A stretch of 64,000 nt of DNA from the NCBI RefSeq assembly GCF_008369325.1, contig NZ_VOBI01000013.1, positions 62,001-126,000 of the forward strand, written 5' to 3'. Positions 44,685-53,854 of this stretch are shown piece after piece. The DNA is from Pseudomonas sp. ANT_H12B (GTDB lineage: Bacteria; Pseudomonadota; Gammaproteobacteria; Pseudomonadales; Pseudomonadaceae). Every line of letters starts with the position of its first letter. The first letter of the stretch is position 1. The notes beneath the pieces are model-generated. The model made no database searches, was not told the DNA's origin, and saw only the letters and a program-made list of their open reading frames with translations. The position numbers and the translations under genes were made by a program.

Positions 44685-45554
44685 ATGGCAGAAACAACCG
44701 CTTCGGGCTATATCCAGCACCACTTGCAGAACCTGACCTTCGGTCAGCACCCAACTGGCGGGTGGGGTTTTGCCCACACCGCAGCAGAAGCCAAAGAAAT
44801 GGGCTTCTGGGCTTTCCACGTCGATACCCTCGGCTGGTCGGTCGCGTTGGGTCTGATCTTCGTTCTTCTTTTCCGCATGGCGGCGAAAAAGGCGACTTCC
44901 GGTCAGCCTGGTGCTTTGCAGAACTTCGTTGAAGTATTGGTCGAATTCGTCGATGGCAGCGTGAAAGACAGCTTCCATGGCCGTAGTCCGGTGATTGCAC
45001 CGTTGGCACTGACCATCTTCGTCTGGGTCTTCCTGATGAACGCCGTCGACCTTATCCCGGTCGACTGGATTCCTCAGCTGGCCATCCTGATCACTGGCGA
45101 TGCGCACATTCCGTTCCGTGCCGTATCGACCACTGACCCGAACGCTACCCTGGGCATGGCCCTGTCGGTGTTCGCGTTGATCATTTTCTACAGCATCAAG
45201 GTCAAGGGCATCGGCGGCTTCATCGGCGAACTGACCCTGCACCCGTTCGGCAGCAAGAACATCTTCGTTCAAGCCCTGCTGATTCCGGTGAACTTCCTGC
45301 TGGAGTTCGTGACACTGATCGCCAAGCCAATCTCGCTGGCACTGCGTCTGTTCGGCAACATGTACGCCGGCGAACTGGTCTTCATTCTGATTGCTGTGAT
45401 GTTCGGCAGCGGTCTGCTCTGGCTTAGCGGCCTGGGCATTGTTCTGCAGTGGGCGTGGGCTGTGTTCCACATCCTGATCATTACCCTGCAGGCGTTTATC
45501 TTCATGATGCTGACCATCGTTTACTTGTCGATGGCGCACGAAGAGAACCATTAA
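44685..45554 (+). CDS. atpB: ATP synthase F0 subunit a
   Basis: 289 residues, inner-membrane stator subunit that forms the proton half-channels. The conserved arginine region reads ISLALRLFGNMYAGEL, and the last helices carry LQAFIFMMLTIVYLSMA, both subunit-a signatures. Followed by a 133-bp spacer with a hairpin before atpE. Confidence 0.98.
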   Translation: MAETTASGYIQHHLQNLTFGQHPTGGWGFAHTAAEAKEMGFWAFHVDTLGWSVALGLIFVLLFRMAAKKATSGQPGALQNFVEVLVEFVDGSVKDSFHGRSPVIAPLALTIFVWVFLMNAVDLIPVDWIPQLAILITGDAHIPFRAVSTTDPNATLGMALSVFALIIFYSIKVKGIGGFIGELTLHPFGSKNIFVQALLIPVNFLLEFVTLIAKPISLALRLFGNMYAGELVFILIAVMFGSGLLWLSGLGIVLQWAWAVFHILIITLQAFIFMMLTIVYLSMAHEENH

Positions 45555-45578
45555 GACCAGTCTCGACTAGTCTGATGT

Positions 45579-45600
45579 CCCACTCGGTCAAACGAGTGGG
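45579..45600 (+). other. Hairpin in the atpB-atpE spacer
   Basis: CCCACTCG, 6-base loop, CGAGTGGG. No T-run, so it probably protects or processes mRNA upstream of the highly translated atpE. Confidence 0.75.
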
Positions 45601-45687
45601 GGCCCGAACAGGGCTATGAAACGATTTGTTTTACCGCTTTAAAATCTAAAAAACCTAAACCATACGACGTAAAAGTCGGGAGGAAAG

Positions 45688-45945
45688 ATGGAAACTGTAG
45701 TTGGTCTAACCGCTATCGCTGTTGCACTGTTGATCGGCCTGGGTGCACTGGGTACCGCAATTGGTTTCGGCCTGTTGGGCGGCAAATTCCTGGAAGGCGC
45801 AGCGCGTCAGCCAGAAATGGTTCCAATGCTGCAAGTTAAAATGTTCATCGTTGCCGGTCTGCTCGACGCCGTAACCATGATCGGTGTTGGTATCGCTCTG
45901 TTCTTCACCTTCGCGAACCCATTCGTTGGTCAACTCGCTGGCTAA
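45688..45945 (+). CDS. atpE: ATP synthase F0 subunit c
   Basis: 85 residues, two membrane helices. The proton-carrying acidic residue is in the second helix ([20 protein letters not shown]61-equivalent). The polar loop has GAARQPEM. Many copies form the rotor ring, and the strong GGGAGGAAAG ribosome binding site fits high output. Confidence 0.98.
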
Positions 45946-45999
45946 TTACTCGCCTTCGAGTAATTGGTGTGATGTGCAACGAACGAGCGAGGTGTTGGC

Positions 46000-46470
46000 G
46001 TGAACATTAATGCAACCCTGATTGGCCAGTCCGTTGCGTTCTTCATTTTTGTACTGTTTTGCATGAAGTTCGTGTGGCCTCCGGTCATCGCGGCTTTGCA
46101 CGAACGTCAGAAGAAGATCGCGGATGGACTGGATGCTGCCAGCCGAGCAGCTCGCGACCTGGAGTTGGCCCAAGAGAAAGCGGGTCATCAACTGCGCGAA
46201 GCAAAAGCTCAGGCAGCTGAAATCATTGAGCAAGCCAAGAAACGCGGTAATCAGATCGTCGAAGAGGCTGTTGAAAAAGCCCGTATCGACGCTGAACGTG
46301 TGAAGGTTCAGGCTCAGGCCGAGATCGAACAGGAACTGAACAGTGTCAAAGACGCGCTGCGTGCCCAATTGGGTGCTCTGGCCGTTGGCGGCGCCGAGAA
46401 GATCCTGGGTGCCACAATCGATCAAAACGCGCACGCGGAGCTGGTAAACAAACTGGCTGCTGAAATTTAA
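46000..46470 (+). CDS. atpF: ATP synthase F0 subunit b
   Basis: 156 residues from GTG 46000. One N-terminal membrane helix (about 5-25) and a long charged coiled coil form the peripheral stalk that ties subunit a to F1 through delta. Confidence 0.97.
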   Translation: MNINATLIGQSVAFFIFVLFCMKFVWPPVIAALHERQKKIADGLDAASRAARDLELAQEKAGHQLREAKAQAAEIIEQAKKRGNQIVEEAVEKARIDAERVKVQAQAEIEQELNSVKDALRAQLGALAVGGAEKILGATIDQNAHAELVNKLAAEI

Positions 46471-46482
46471 GCGAGGGCGATC

Positions 46483-47019
46483 ATGGCAGAATTGACCACG
46501 TTGGCCCGACCTTACGCTAAGGCAGCCTTCGAGCACGCCCAGGCCCACCAGCAACTGGCCTCTTGGTCAGCCATGCTCGGCCTGGCTGCAGCAGTGTCGC
46601 AAGACGACACCATGCAGCGCGTGCTCAAGGCCCCGCGACTGACGAGCGCAGACAAGGCCGCCACGTTTATTGACGTGTGCGGCGACAAGTTTGATGTGAA
46701 GGTACAGAACTTCATTAACGTCGTTTCCGAAAACGACCGTCTCCCGCTGTTGCCGGAGATCGCCGCTCTGTTTGACCTGTACAAGGCCGAACAAGAGAAA
46801 TCGGTAGACGTTGAAGTCACCAGTGCTTTTGCATTGAACCAAGAACAGCAAGACAAACTCGCCAAGGTTCTCAGTGCACGACTCAACCGGGAAGTGCGCC
46901 TGCAAGTCGAGGAAGACAAATCCCTTATTGGGGGCATTGTCATCCGCGCCGGCGACCTGGTTATCGATGGCTCGGTTCGCGGCAAACTCGCGAGCCTTGC
47001 CGAAGCATTGAAATCTTGA
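46483..47019 (+). CDS. atpH: ATP synthase F1 subunit delta
   Basis: 178 residues. The N-terminal helical domain (ELTTLARPYAKAAFEHA) binds alpha, and the C-terminal part (SLIGGIVIRAGDLVIDGSVR) joins the b stalk. Starts 12 bp after atpF. Confidence 0.97.
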   Translation: MAELTTLARPYAKAAFEHAQAHQQLASWSAMLGLAAAVSQDDTMQRVLKAPRLTSADKAATFIDVCGDKFDVKVQNFINVVSENDRLPLLPEIAALFDLYKAEQEKSVDVEVTSAFALNQEQQDKLAKVLSARLNREVRLQVEEDKSLIGGIVIRAGDLVIDGSVRGKLASLAEALKS

Positions 47020-47040
47020 GTTTGAAGGGGCAGCAGAGCA

Positions 47041-48585
47041 ATGCAGCAACTCAATCCTTCCGAAATAAGTGAAATTATCAAGGGCCGCATCGACAAGCTC
47101 GATGTGACCTCCCAAGCCCGTAACGAAGGCACTGTCGTCAGCGTATCTGACGGTATCGTGCGGATTCACGGTCTGGCCGACGTCATGTACGGCGAGATGA
47201 TCGAGTTTCCGGGCGGCGTCTTCGGCATGGCCCTCAACCTTGAGCAAGACTCTGTAGGCGCCGTTGTATTGGGCTCCTACCAGTCTCTGGCTGAAGGCAT
47301 GAGCGCCAAGTGCACCGGCCGCATTCTCGAAGTTCCGGTTGGTAAGGAACTGCTGGGTCGCGTAGTCGACGCACTGGGTAACCCAGTTGACGGCAAAGGT
47401 CCGCTGAACAACACCGAGACCGATGCGGTCGAGAAAGTTGCTCCAGGTGTGATCTGGCGTAAGTCGGTAGACCAGCCTGTACAGACTGGCTACAAGGCTG
47501 TCGATGCCATGATCCCTGTCGGCCGTGGCCAGCGTGAGCTGATCATCGGTGACCGTCAGATCGGTAAAACCGCTCTGGCGATCGACGCGATCATCAACCA
47601 GAAAGACAGCGGCATCTTCTGCGTCTACGTAGCAATCGGTCAGAAACAATCGACCATCGCTAACGTGGTTCGCAAGCTGGAAGAAAACGGCGCACTGGCT
47701 AACACCATCGTCGTGGCTGCGAGCGCCTCGGAATCTGCAGCACTGCAATTCCTGGCTCCGTACTCCGGTTGCACCATGGGTGAATTCTTCCGCGACCGCG
47801 GTGAAGACGCGCTGATCGTTTATGACGATCTGTCCAAGCAAGCAGTGGCTTACCGCCAGATTTCCCTGCTGCTGCGCCGTCCACCAGGCCGTGAAGCTTA
47901 CCCAGGCGACGTGTTCTATCTCCACTCCCGTCTGCTGGAGCGCGCATCCCGCGTTTCGGAAGAGTACGTAGAGAAGTTCACCAACGGCGCAGTGACCGGC
48001 AAAACCGGTTCCCTGACCGCACTGCCGATCATCGAAACCCAGGCTGGCGACGTTTCCGCGTTCGTTCCGACCAACGTGATTTCCATCACCGACGGTCAGA
48101 TCTTCCTGGAATCGGCCATGTTCAACTCCGGGATCCGTCCTGCTGTGAACGCCGGTGTTTCGGTATCCCGTGTGGGTGGTGCCGCTCAGACCAAGATCAT
48201 CAAGAAGCTCTCCGGTGGTATCCGTACCGCTCTGGCTCAGTACCGTGAACTGGCGGCATTCGCCCAGTTCGCTTCTGACCTGGACGAAGCGACCCGTAAG
48301 CAACTTGAGCATGGTCAGCGCGTTACCGAGCTGATGAAGCAGAAGCAATACGCACCAATGTCGATCGCTGACATGGCGCTGTCGCTGTATGCCGCTGAGC
48401 GTGGGTTCCTGACTGACGTTGAAATCGCCAAGATCGGCAGCTTCGAACAAGCGCTGATTGCTTTCTTCAACCGCGATCACGCCGATTTGATGGCGAAGAT
48501 CAACGTGAAGGGTGACTTCAATGACGAAATCGACGCTGGCATGAAAGCCGGTATCGAGAAGTTCAAGGCCACCCAAACCTGGTAA
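47041..48585 (+). CDS. atpA: ATP synthase F1 subunit alpha
   Basis: 514 residues, non-catalytic nucleotide-binding subunit of the F1 head. P-loop GDRQIGKTALA, the alpha-specific PAVNAGVSVSRVGGAAQ, and the N-terminal QQLNPSEISEIIK that binds delta. A strong hairpin follows before atpG. Confidence 0.98.
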   Translation: MQQLNPSEISEIIKGRIDKLDVTSQARNEGTVVSVSDGIVRIHGLADVMYGEMIEFPGGVFGMALNLEQDSVGAVVLGSYQSLAEGMSAKCTGRILEVPVGKELLGRVVDALGNPVDGKGPLNNTETDAVEKVAPGVIWRKSVDQPVQTGYKAVDAMIPVGRGQRELIIGDRQIGKTALAIDAIINQKDSGIFCVYVAIGQKQSTIANVVRKLEENGALANTIVVAASASESAALQFLAPYSGCTMGEFFRDRGEDALIVYDDLSKQAVAYRQISLLLRRPPGREAYPGDVFYLHSRLLERASRVSEEYVEKFTNGAVTGKTGSLTALPIIETQAGDVSAFVPTNVISITDGQIFLESAMFNSGIRPAVNAGVSVSRVGGAAQTKIIKKLSGGIRTALAQYRELAAFAQFASDLDEATRKQLEHGQRVTELMKQKQYAPMSIADMALSLYAAERGFLTDVEIAKIGSFEQALIAFFNRDHADLMAKINVKGDFNDEIDAGMKAGIEKFKATQTW

Positions 48586-48590
48586 GCCGC

Positions 48591-48614
48591 AGCGGGAGCC
48601 GCGAGGCTCCCGCT
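48591..48614 (+). other. Hairpin in the atpA-atpG spacer
   Basis: Perfect 10-bp stem AGCGGGAGCC/GGCTCCCGCT with loop GCGA. No T-run, so likely an mRNA processing or stability element. Confidence 0.8.
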
Positions 48615-48635
48615 TGCTAACCTGATAGGTGTTAC

Positions 48636-49496
48636 ATGGCAGGCGCAAAAGAGATTCGCAGTAAGATTGCGAGCATCAAAAGCACGCAAAAGATTACCAG
48701 CGCCATGGAAAAAGTGGCGGTCAGCAAAATGCGCAAGGCACAAATGCGCATGTCTGCTAGCCGTCCTTACGCGGAGCGCATCCGCCAGGTTATTGGTCAT
48801 TTGGCCAACGCCAACCCGGAATATCGCCACCCCTTCATGATCGAGCGTGAAATCAAGCGCGTCGGTTATGTGGTTGTGAGCAGTGACCGTGGTCTGTGTG
48901 GTGGCTTGAACACCAACCTGTTCAAGGCCCTGGTCAAGGACATGGCGGTAAACCGCGAAAACGGCGTCGAGATCGATCTGTGTGTTGTTGGTAGCAAGGG
49001 TGCGGCTTTCTTCCGCAACTTCGGCGGTAACGTCGTTGCAGCTATCAGCCACCTGGGTGAAGAGCCGTCGATCAATGATCTGATCGGCAGCGTCAAGGTG
49101 ATGCTGGATGCCTACCTGGACGGCCGTATTGACCGCCTGTCCGTGGTGTCCAACAAGTTCATCAACACCATGACGCAACAGCCGACCGTGGAGCAGTTGA
49201 TTCCACTGGAGGCAACCCCGGATAAGGCACTCAAGCACCACTGGGATTATCTGTACGAACCGGACGCCAAAGAGCTGCTTGACGGCTTGATGGTCCGTTA
49301 CGTGGAGTCGCAGGTCTACCAGGCGGTGGTCGAGAACAACGCGGCTGAACAAGCTGCGCGGATGATCGCGATGAAGAACGCTACCGACAACGCCGGTGAT
49401 TTGATCAGCGATTTGCAGCTGGTCTACAACAAGGCGCGTCAGGCTGCGATCACCCAAGAGATCTCGGAAATCGTCGGCGGCGCTGCCGCGGTTTAA
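48636..49496 (+). CDS. atpG: ATP synthase F1 subunit gamma
   Basis: 286 residues. Central rotor shaft; N-terminal GAKEIRSKIASIKSTQKIT and C-terminal NKARQAAITQEISEIVGGA helices form the coiled coil inside the alpha-beta ring. Confidence 0.98.
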   Translation: MAGAKEIRSKIASIKSTQKITSAMEKVAVSKMRKAQMRMSASRPYAERIRQVIGHLANANPEYRHPFMIEREIKRVGYVVVSSDRGLCGGLNTNLFKALVKDMAVNRENGVEIDLCVVGSKGAAFFRNFGGNVVAAISHLGEEPSINDLIGSVKVMLDAYLDGRIDRLSVVSNKFINTMTQQPTVEQLIPLEATPDKALKHHWDYLYEPDAKELLDGLMVRYVESQVYQAVVENNAAEQAARMIAMKNATDNAGDLISDLQLVYNKARQAAITQEISEIVGGAAAV

Positions 49497-49523
49497 CGGT
49501 TCAAATATTCAGAGGATCCAGCT

Positions 49524-50903
49524 ATGAGTAGCGGACGTATCGTTCAAATCATCGGCGCCGTTATCGACGTGGAATTTCCACGCGACAGCGTACCGAGCAT
49601 CTACAACGCGCTGTTGGTACAAAGCGCGGCCGGGACTACTCTCGAAGTTCAGCAGCAGCTGGGCGACGGTGTGGTTCGTACCATTGCGATGGGTTCCACC
49701 GAGGGCTTGAAGCGCGGTCTGGAAGTCAAAGACTCTGGCGCTGCCATCTCCGTACCAGTCGGTAAAGCGACTCTGGGCCGGATCATGGACGTCCTGGGTA
49801 ACCCGATCGACGAAGCTGGCCCGATCGATACCGAAGAGCGCTGGGGCATTCACCGTCCTGCGCCAACCTTCGCTGAACAAGCGGGCGGCAACGACCTGCT
49901 GGAAACCGGCATCAAGGTTATCGACCTGGTTTGCCCGTTCGCCAAGGGTGGTAAAGTCGGTCTGTTCGGTGGTGCCGGTGTAGGCAAAACCGTAAACATG
50001 ATGGAACTGATCCGTAACATCGCCATCGAGCACAGCGGTTATTCCGTGTTCGCCGGTGTGGGTGAGCGTACTCGTGAGGGTAACGACTTCTACCACGAGA
50101 TGAAGGATTCCAACGTTCTGGACAAAGTGGCACTGGTTTACGGTCAGATGAACGAGCCGCCGGGTAACCGTCTGCGCGTAGCACTGACCGGCCTGACCAT
50201 GGCCGAGAAGTTCCGTGACGAAGGTAACGACGTTCTGCTGTTCGTCGACAACATCTATCGTTACACCCTGGCCGGTACTGAAGTATCCGCACTGCTGGGC
50301 CGTATGCCTTCCGCAGTAGGTTACCAGCCGACCCTGGCCGAAGAGATGGGTACTCTGCAAGAGCGTATCACTTCGACCAAAAACGGTTCGATCACCTCGA
50401 TCCAAGCGGTATACGTACCTGCGGATGACTTGACTGACCCGTCGCCAGCGACCACTTTCGCCCACTTGGACGCCACCGTCGTTCTGTCCCGTGACATCGC
50501 TTCCCTGGGTATCTACCCGGCGGTCGATCCACTCGACTCGACTTCGCGCCAGCTGGATCCGAACGTAATCGGCCAGGAACATTACGACACCGCTCGCGGT
50601 GTACAGTATGTCCTGCAACGTTACAAAGAACTGAAGGACATCATTGCGATCCTAGGTATGGACGAGCTGTCGGAAGCCGACAAGCAGTTGGTAAACCGTG
50701 CTCGTAAGATCCAGCGTTTCTTGTCGCAGCCGTTCTTCGTGGCTGAAGTCTTCACCGGTGCTTCGGGTAAATACGTTTCCCTGAAAGACACCATTGCTGG
50801 CTTCAAAGGCATCCTCAACGGTGACTACGACCACCTGCCAGAACAAGCGTTCTACATGGTCGGCGGCATCGAAGAAGCGATCGAGAAAGCCAAGAAACTG
50901 TAA
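49524..50903 (+). CDS. atpD: ATP synthase F1 subunit beta
   Basis: 459 residues, catalytic subunit. P-loop GGAGVGKTVNM, catalytic region GERTREGNDFYHEM and LLFVDNIYRYTLAG are all present. RBS GAGG lies upstream of ATG 49524. Confidence 0.98.
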   Translation: MSSGRIVQIIGAVIDVEFPRDSVPSIYNALLVQSAAGTTLEVQQQLGDGVVRTIAMGSTEGLKRGLEVKDSGAAISVPVGKATLGRIMDVLGNPIDEAGPIDTEERWGIHRPAPTFAEQAGGNDLLETGIKVIDLVCPFAKGGKVGLFGGAGVGKTVNMMELIRNIAIEHSGYSVFAGVGERTREGNDFYHEMKDSNVLDKVALVYGQMNEPPGNRLRVALTGLTMAEKFRDEGNDVLLFVDNIYRYTLAGTEVSALLGRMPSAVGYQPTLAEEMGTLQERITSTKNGSITSIQAVYVPADDLTDPSPATTFAHLDATVVLSRDIASLGIYPAVDPLDSTSRQLDPNVIGQEHYDTARGVQYVLQRYKELKDIIAILGMDELSEADKQLVNRARKIQRFLSQPFFVAEVFTGASGKYVSLKDTIAGFKGILNGDYDHLPEQAFYMVGGIEEAIEKAKKL

Positions 50904-50908
50904 TCCCG

Positions 50909-50926
50909 GCGCCCGGCAACGGGCGC
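50909..50926 (+). other. Hairpin in the atpD-atpC spacer
   Basis: GCGCCCG, loop GCAA, CGGGCGC: a stable tetraloop hairpin 5 bp after the atpD stop, without a T-run; it may lower read-through to atpC or stabilise the upstream mRNA. Confidence 0.75.
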
Positions 50927-50948
50927 TAATTTAGGTTGAGGCAATCAG

Positions 50949-51374
50949 ATGGCTATGACAGTCCATTGCGATATCGTCAGCGCGGAAGGGGAAATCTTTT
51001 CCGGTCTGGTCGAGATGGTGATTGCGCACGGTGCACTGGGTGATCTTGGTATCGCCCTGGGTCACGCGCCGCTGATCACTAATCTCAAGCCGGGCCCGAT
51101 CCGCCTGGTCAAGCAGGGCGGGGAAGAGGAGGTGTATTACATCTCCGGTGGTTTCCTCGAGGTTCAGCCGAACATGGTCAAGGTTCTTGCCGACACCGTG
51201 CAACGTGCTGCCGACCTGGATGAAGCCTCCGCTCAGGAAGCCGTTAAGGCTGCCGAGAAGGCCTTGCATGAACGAGGCGCGGAATTCGATTACGGTTCTG
51301 CTGCCGCACGTCTGGCCGAGGCTGCAGCTCAGCTGCGCACCGTCCAGCAGATCCGCAAGAAGTTCGGCCACTAA
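50949..51374 (+). CDS. atpC: ATP synthase F1 subunit epsilon
   Basis: 141 residues. N-terminal beta-sandwich (VHCDIVSAEGEIFSG, GDLGIALGHAPLIT) and C-terminal helical hairpin that can inhibit ATP hydrolysis. Last gene of the operon; terminator at 51404. Confidence 0.97.
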   Translation: MAMTVHCDIVSAEGEIFSGLVEMVIAHGALGDLGIALGHAPLITNLKPGPIRLVKQGGEEEVYYISGGFLEVQPNMVKVLADTVQRAADLDEASAQEAVKAAEKALHERGAEFDYGSAAARLAEAAAQLRTVQQIRKKFGH

Positions 51375-51403
51375 TAGGCCATCAACTTGTTGCGCGATTG
51401 ATT

Positions 51404-51434
51404 AAAAAGGGTAGCCTCGGCTACCCTTTTTTCT
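51404..51434 (+). terminator. Terminator of the atp operon
   Basis: AAGGGTAGCC, loop TC, GGCTACCCTT followed by TTTTCTTTTCC, 30 bp after atpC; A-run upstream makes it bidirectional. Confidence 0.9.
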
Positions 51435-51491
51435 TTTCCGACATTCATAACCTGGTCGCAGCCGCTGACCACCCAGGATTGGTAGCCAGTC

Positions 51492-52859
51492 ATGTCTCTT
51501 GAAATCGTTATCCTCGCTGCTGGCCAAGGCACTCGCATGCGTTCGGCGCTGCCGAAAGTCCTGCACCCGATTGCCGGCAACTCGATGCTCGGCCATGTTA
51601 TCCACAGCGCCCGACAACTTGATCCGCAGCGCATCCACGTGGTGATCGGCCACGGTGCCGATGCAGTGCGCGAGCGTCTGGCGGCGGATGATCTGAATTT
51701 TGTCCTGCAGGACAAACAGCTTGGGACTGGCCACGCCGTTGCTCAAGCGGTGCCTTTCATTGAGTCCGACACCGTCCTGATTCTTTATGGTGACGTGCCA
51801 TTGATCGAAGTCGAGACCCTGCAGCGTTTGCTCAAGCAAGTAGCGCCGCAGCAACTGGGTTTGTTGACAGTCGAACTGGATGACCCGACCGGCTATGGCC
51901 GCATCGTCCGCAACGCCGACGGTAAAGTGACAGCCATCGTTGAGCAGAAAGACGCCAACGAAGCCGAGCGAGCGATCACTGAAGGCAACACCGGCATTCT
52001 GGCGCTGCCGTTCGCGCAATTGGCTGGCTGGATGAGCCGTCTTTCGAACAACAACGCGCAGGGCGAGTACTACCTGACCGACGTGATCGAGATGGCAGTC
52101 AGCGACGGTCTGCTGGTGGCCACCGAGCAACCGCATGACGCCATGGAAGTGCAGGGCGCCAACGACCGCAAGCAGCTTTCCGAGCTTGAACGTCACTATC
52201 AGCTGCGTGCGGGTCGTCGGTTGATGGCTGAGGGCGTGACCCTGCGTGATCCTGCTCGTTTCGATGTTCGCGGTGAAATCACCGTCGGCCGCGACGTGCT
52301 GATAGACATCAACGTGATCCTCGAAGGCAAGGTCGTTATCGAGGACGACGTAGTGATCGGTCCGAACTGCGTGATCAAGGACAGCACCCTGCGCAAAGGC
52401 GTGGTGATCAAGGCCAACAGTCACATTGAAGGGGCTATCCTCGGTGAAGGCAGCGATGCCGGCCCGTTCGCTCGTTTGCGTCCGGGCACGGTGCTGGAAG
52501 CACGAGCACATGTGGGTAACTTCGTTGAGCTGAAGAACGCTCATCTGGGCGAAGGCGCCAAGGCCGGTCACTTGACCTATCTGGGCGATGCCGAGATCGG
52601 TGCGCGCACGAACATCGGCGCGGGCACCATCACCTGCAACTATGACGGCGCCAACAAATGGAAAACCGTATTGGGTGAAGATGTCTTTATCGGTTCCAAC
52701 AACTCGTTGGTTGCGCCTGTGGATATCTCTAACGGTGCGACGACTGCGGCCGGGTCGACCATTACGCAAAATGTGGATAACGCACAATTGGCTGTGGGGC
52801 GTGCGCGTCAGAAGAACATCGATGGCTGGAAGCGGCCGGAGAAGATCAAGAAAGCTTAA
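51492..52859 (+). CDS. glmU: Bifunctional UDP-N-acetylglucosamine pyrophosphorylase / glucosamine-1-phosphate acetyltransferase
   Basis: Makes UDP-GlcNAc for peptidoglycan and LPS in two steps. 455 residues: N-terminal uridylyltransferase with LAAGQGTRMRSALPKVLHP, then a left-handed beta-helix of hexapeptide repeats (about 250-440) with the acetyl-CoA site. Downstream glmS supplies its substrate pathway. Two perfect DnaA boxes lie inside (51598-51606, 52772-52780). Confidence 0.97.
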   Translation: MSLEIVILAAGQGTRMRSALPKVLHPIAGNSMLGHVIHSARQLDPQRIHVVIGHGADAVRERLAADDLNFVLQDKQLGTGHAVAQAVPFIESDTVLILYGDVPLIEVETLQRLLKQVAPQQLGLLTVELDDPTGYGRIVRNADGKVTAIVEQKDANEAERAITEGNTGILALPFAQLAGWMSRLSNNNAQGEYYLTDVIEMAVSDGLLVATEQPHDAMEVQGANDRKQLSELERHYQLRAGRRLMAEGVTLRDPARFDVRGEITVGRDVLIDINVILEGKVVIEDDVVIGPNCVIKDSTLRKGVVIKANSHIEGAILGEGSDAGPFARLRPGTVLEARAHVGNFVELKNAHLGEGAKAGHLTYLGDAEIGARTNIGAGTITCNYDGANKWKTVLGEDVFIGSNNSLVAPVDISNGATTAAGSTITQNVDNAQLAVGRARQKNIDGWKRPEKIKKA

Positions 52860-52913
52860 GTTATCCACAGTTGCATTATCAGGTTTGAGTTATTCACAGC
52901 CTGATCGATCGTA

Positions 52914-52977
52914 ATCGCGGGTAAGACCGCTCCCACAAGGATTTCGCAAACCTTGTGGGGGCGGGCTTGCCCGCGAT
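52914..52977. repeat. REP pair (REPIN-like) between glmU and the regulator
   Basis: Inverted copies: ATCGCGGGTAAGACCGCT with CCCACAAGG, and CCTTGTGGG with GCGGGCTTGCCCGCGAT, around a 10-base spacer, the common Pseudomonas REP type. Perfect DnaA boxes flank it at 52861-52869 and 52982-52990. Confidence 0.85.
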
Positions 52978-53076
52978 GCTTTTATCCACAGATATTTTTC
53001 TTGTGCTGGCTTGACGAAGTTTCGCCAATAGGTTTTGATTGCTTACGTTATCTTTCGAATCGAAACTTACCAAGCC

Positions 53077-53853
53077 ATGTCGAAACGCAATACACCTCAA
53101 CGCCGTCACAATATCCTCGCCTTGCTCAATGAGCAGGGCGAAGTCAGTGTGGATGAGCTGGCCAAACGTTTCGAAACTTCGGAAGTTACGATCCGCAAGG
53201 ATCTGGCGGCGCTTGAGAGCAATGGCCTGCTGCTGCGCCGTTATGGCGGCGCGATCACCATGCCTCAGGAATTGGTAGCCGATATCGGTCAGCCGGTTTC
53301 CAAATACAAGCAGGCCATTGCTCGCGCAGCCGTTACGCGGATTCGCGAGCATGCGCGAATCATCATCGACAGCGGCAGTACGACCGCGGCGATGATTCCG
53401 GAACTTGGTCAACAACCGGGTCTGGTGGTGATGACCAATTCCCTGCATGTCGCCAACGCGTTGAGCGAGCTTGAGCACGAGCCGGTGCTGTTGATGACCG
53501 GCGGCACTTGGGACCCGCATTCCGAGTCCTTTCAGGGGCAGGTTGCCGAGCAGGTACTACGCTCTTACGACTTCGACCAGTTGTTCATCGGTGCCGATGG
53601 CATCGACCTGATTCGCGGCACGACCACCTTCAATGAATTGCTGGGACTGAGCCGAGTCATGGCCGAGGTCGCCCGCGAAGTGGTGGTGATGGTCGAGTCC
53701 GACAAGATCGGACGCAAGATTCCCAACCTGGAGCTGCCCTGGAGCAGCGTCCATACCCTTATTACCGATGATCGCCTGCCGCTTGAGGCACGGGATCAGA
53801 TTCAGGCCCGCGGGATCAATTTGATTTGCGCGGTTGTCAGTCAGGAGAAATAG
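53077..53853 (+). CDS. DeoR/GlpR-family transcriptional regulator next to glmS
   Basis: 258 residues from ATG 53077 (SKRNTPQRRHNILALL); a frame extension to 53035 adds nothing family-like. N-terminal winged helix (VDELAKRFETSEVTIRKDLAALE, about 20-45) and the C-terminal DeoR sensor domain (IIIDSGSTTAAMIPEL, FIGADGIDL). DeoR-type regulators usually respond to sugar phosphates, so a role in amino-sugar control of glmS is likely by position. Ends one base before the glmS start codon, so the two are coupled. Confidence 0.88.
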   Translation: MSKRNTPQRRHNILALLNEQGEVSVDELAKRFETSEVTIRKDLAALESNGLLLRRYGGAITMPQELVADIGQPVSKYKQAIARAAVTRIREHARIIIDSGSTTAAMIPELGQQPGLVVMTNSLHVANALSELEHEPVLLMTGGTWDPHSESFQGQVAEQVLRSYDFDQLFIGADGIDLIRGTTTFNELLGLSRVMAEVAREVVVMVESDKIGRKIPNLELPWSSVHTLITDDRLPLEARDQIQARGINLICAVVSQEK

Positions 53854-53854
53854 C

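Noticed and set aside
46567..48648. 693-codon open frame on the minus strand opposite atpH-atpA
   Set aside because: Mirror of the ATP synthase genes; low-quality composition and no motif.
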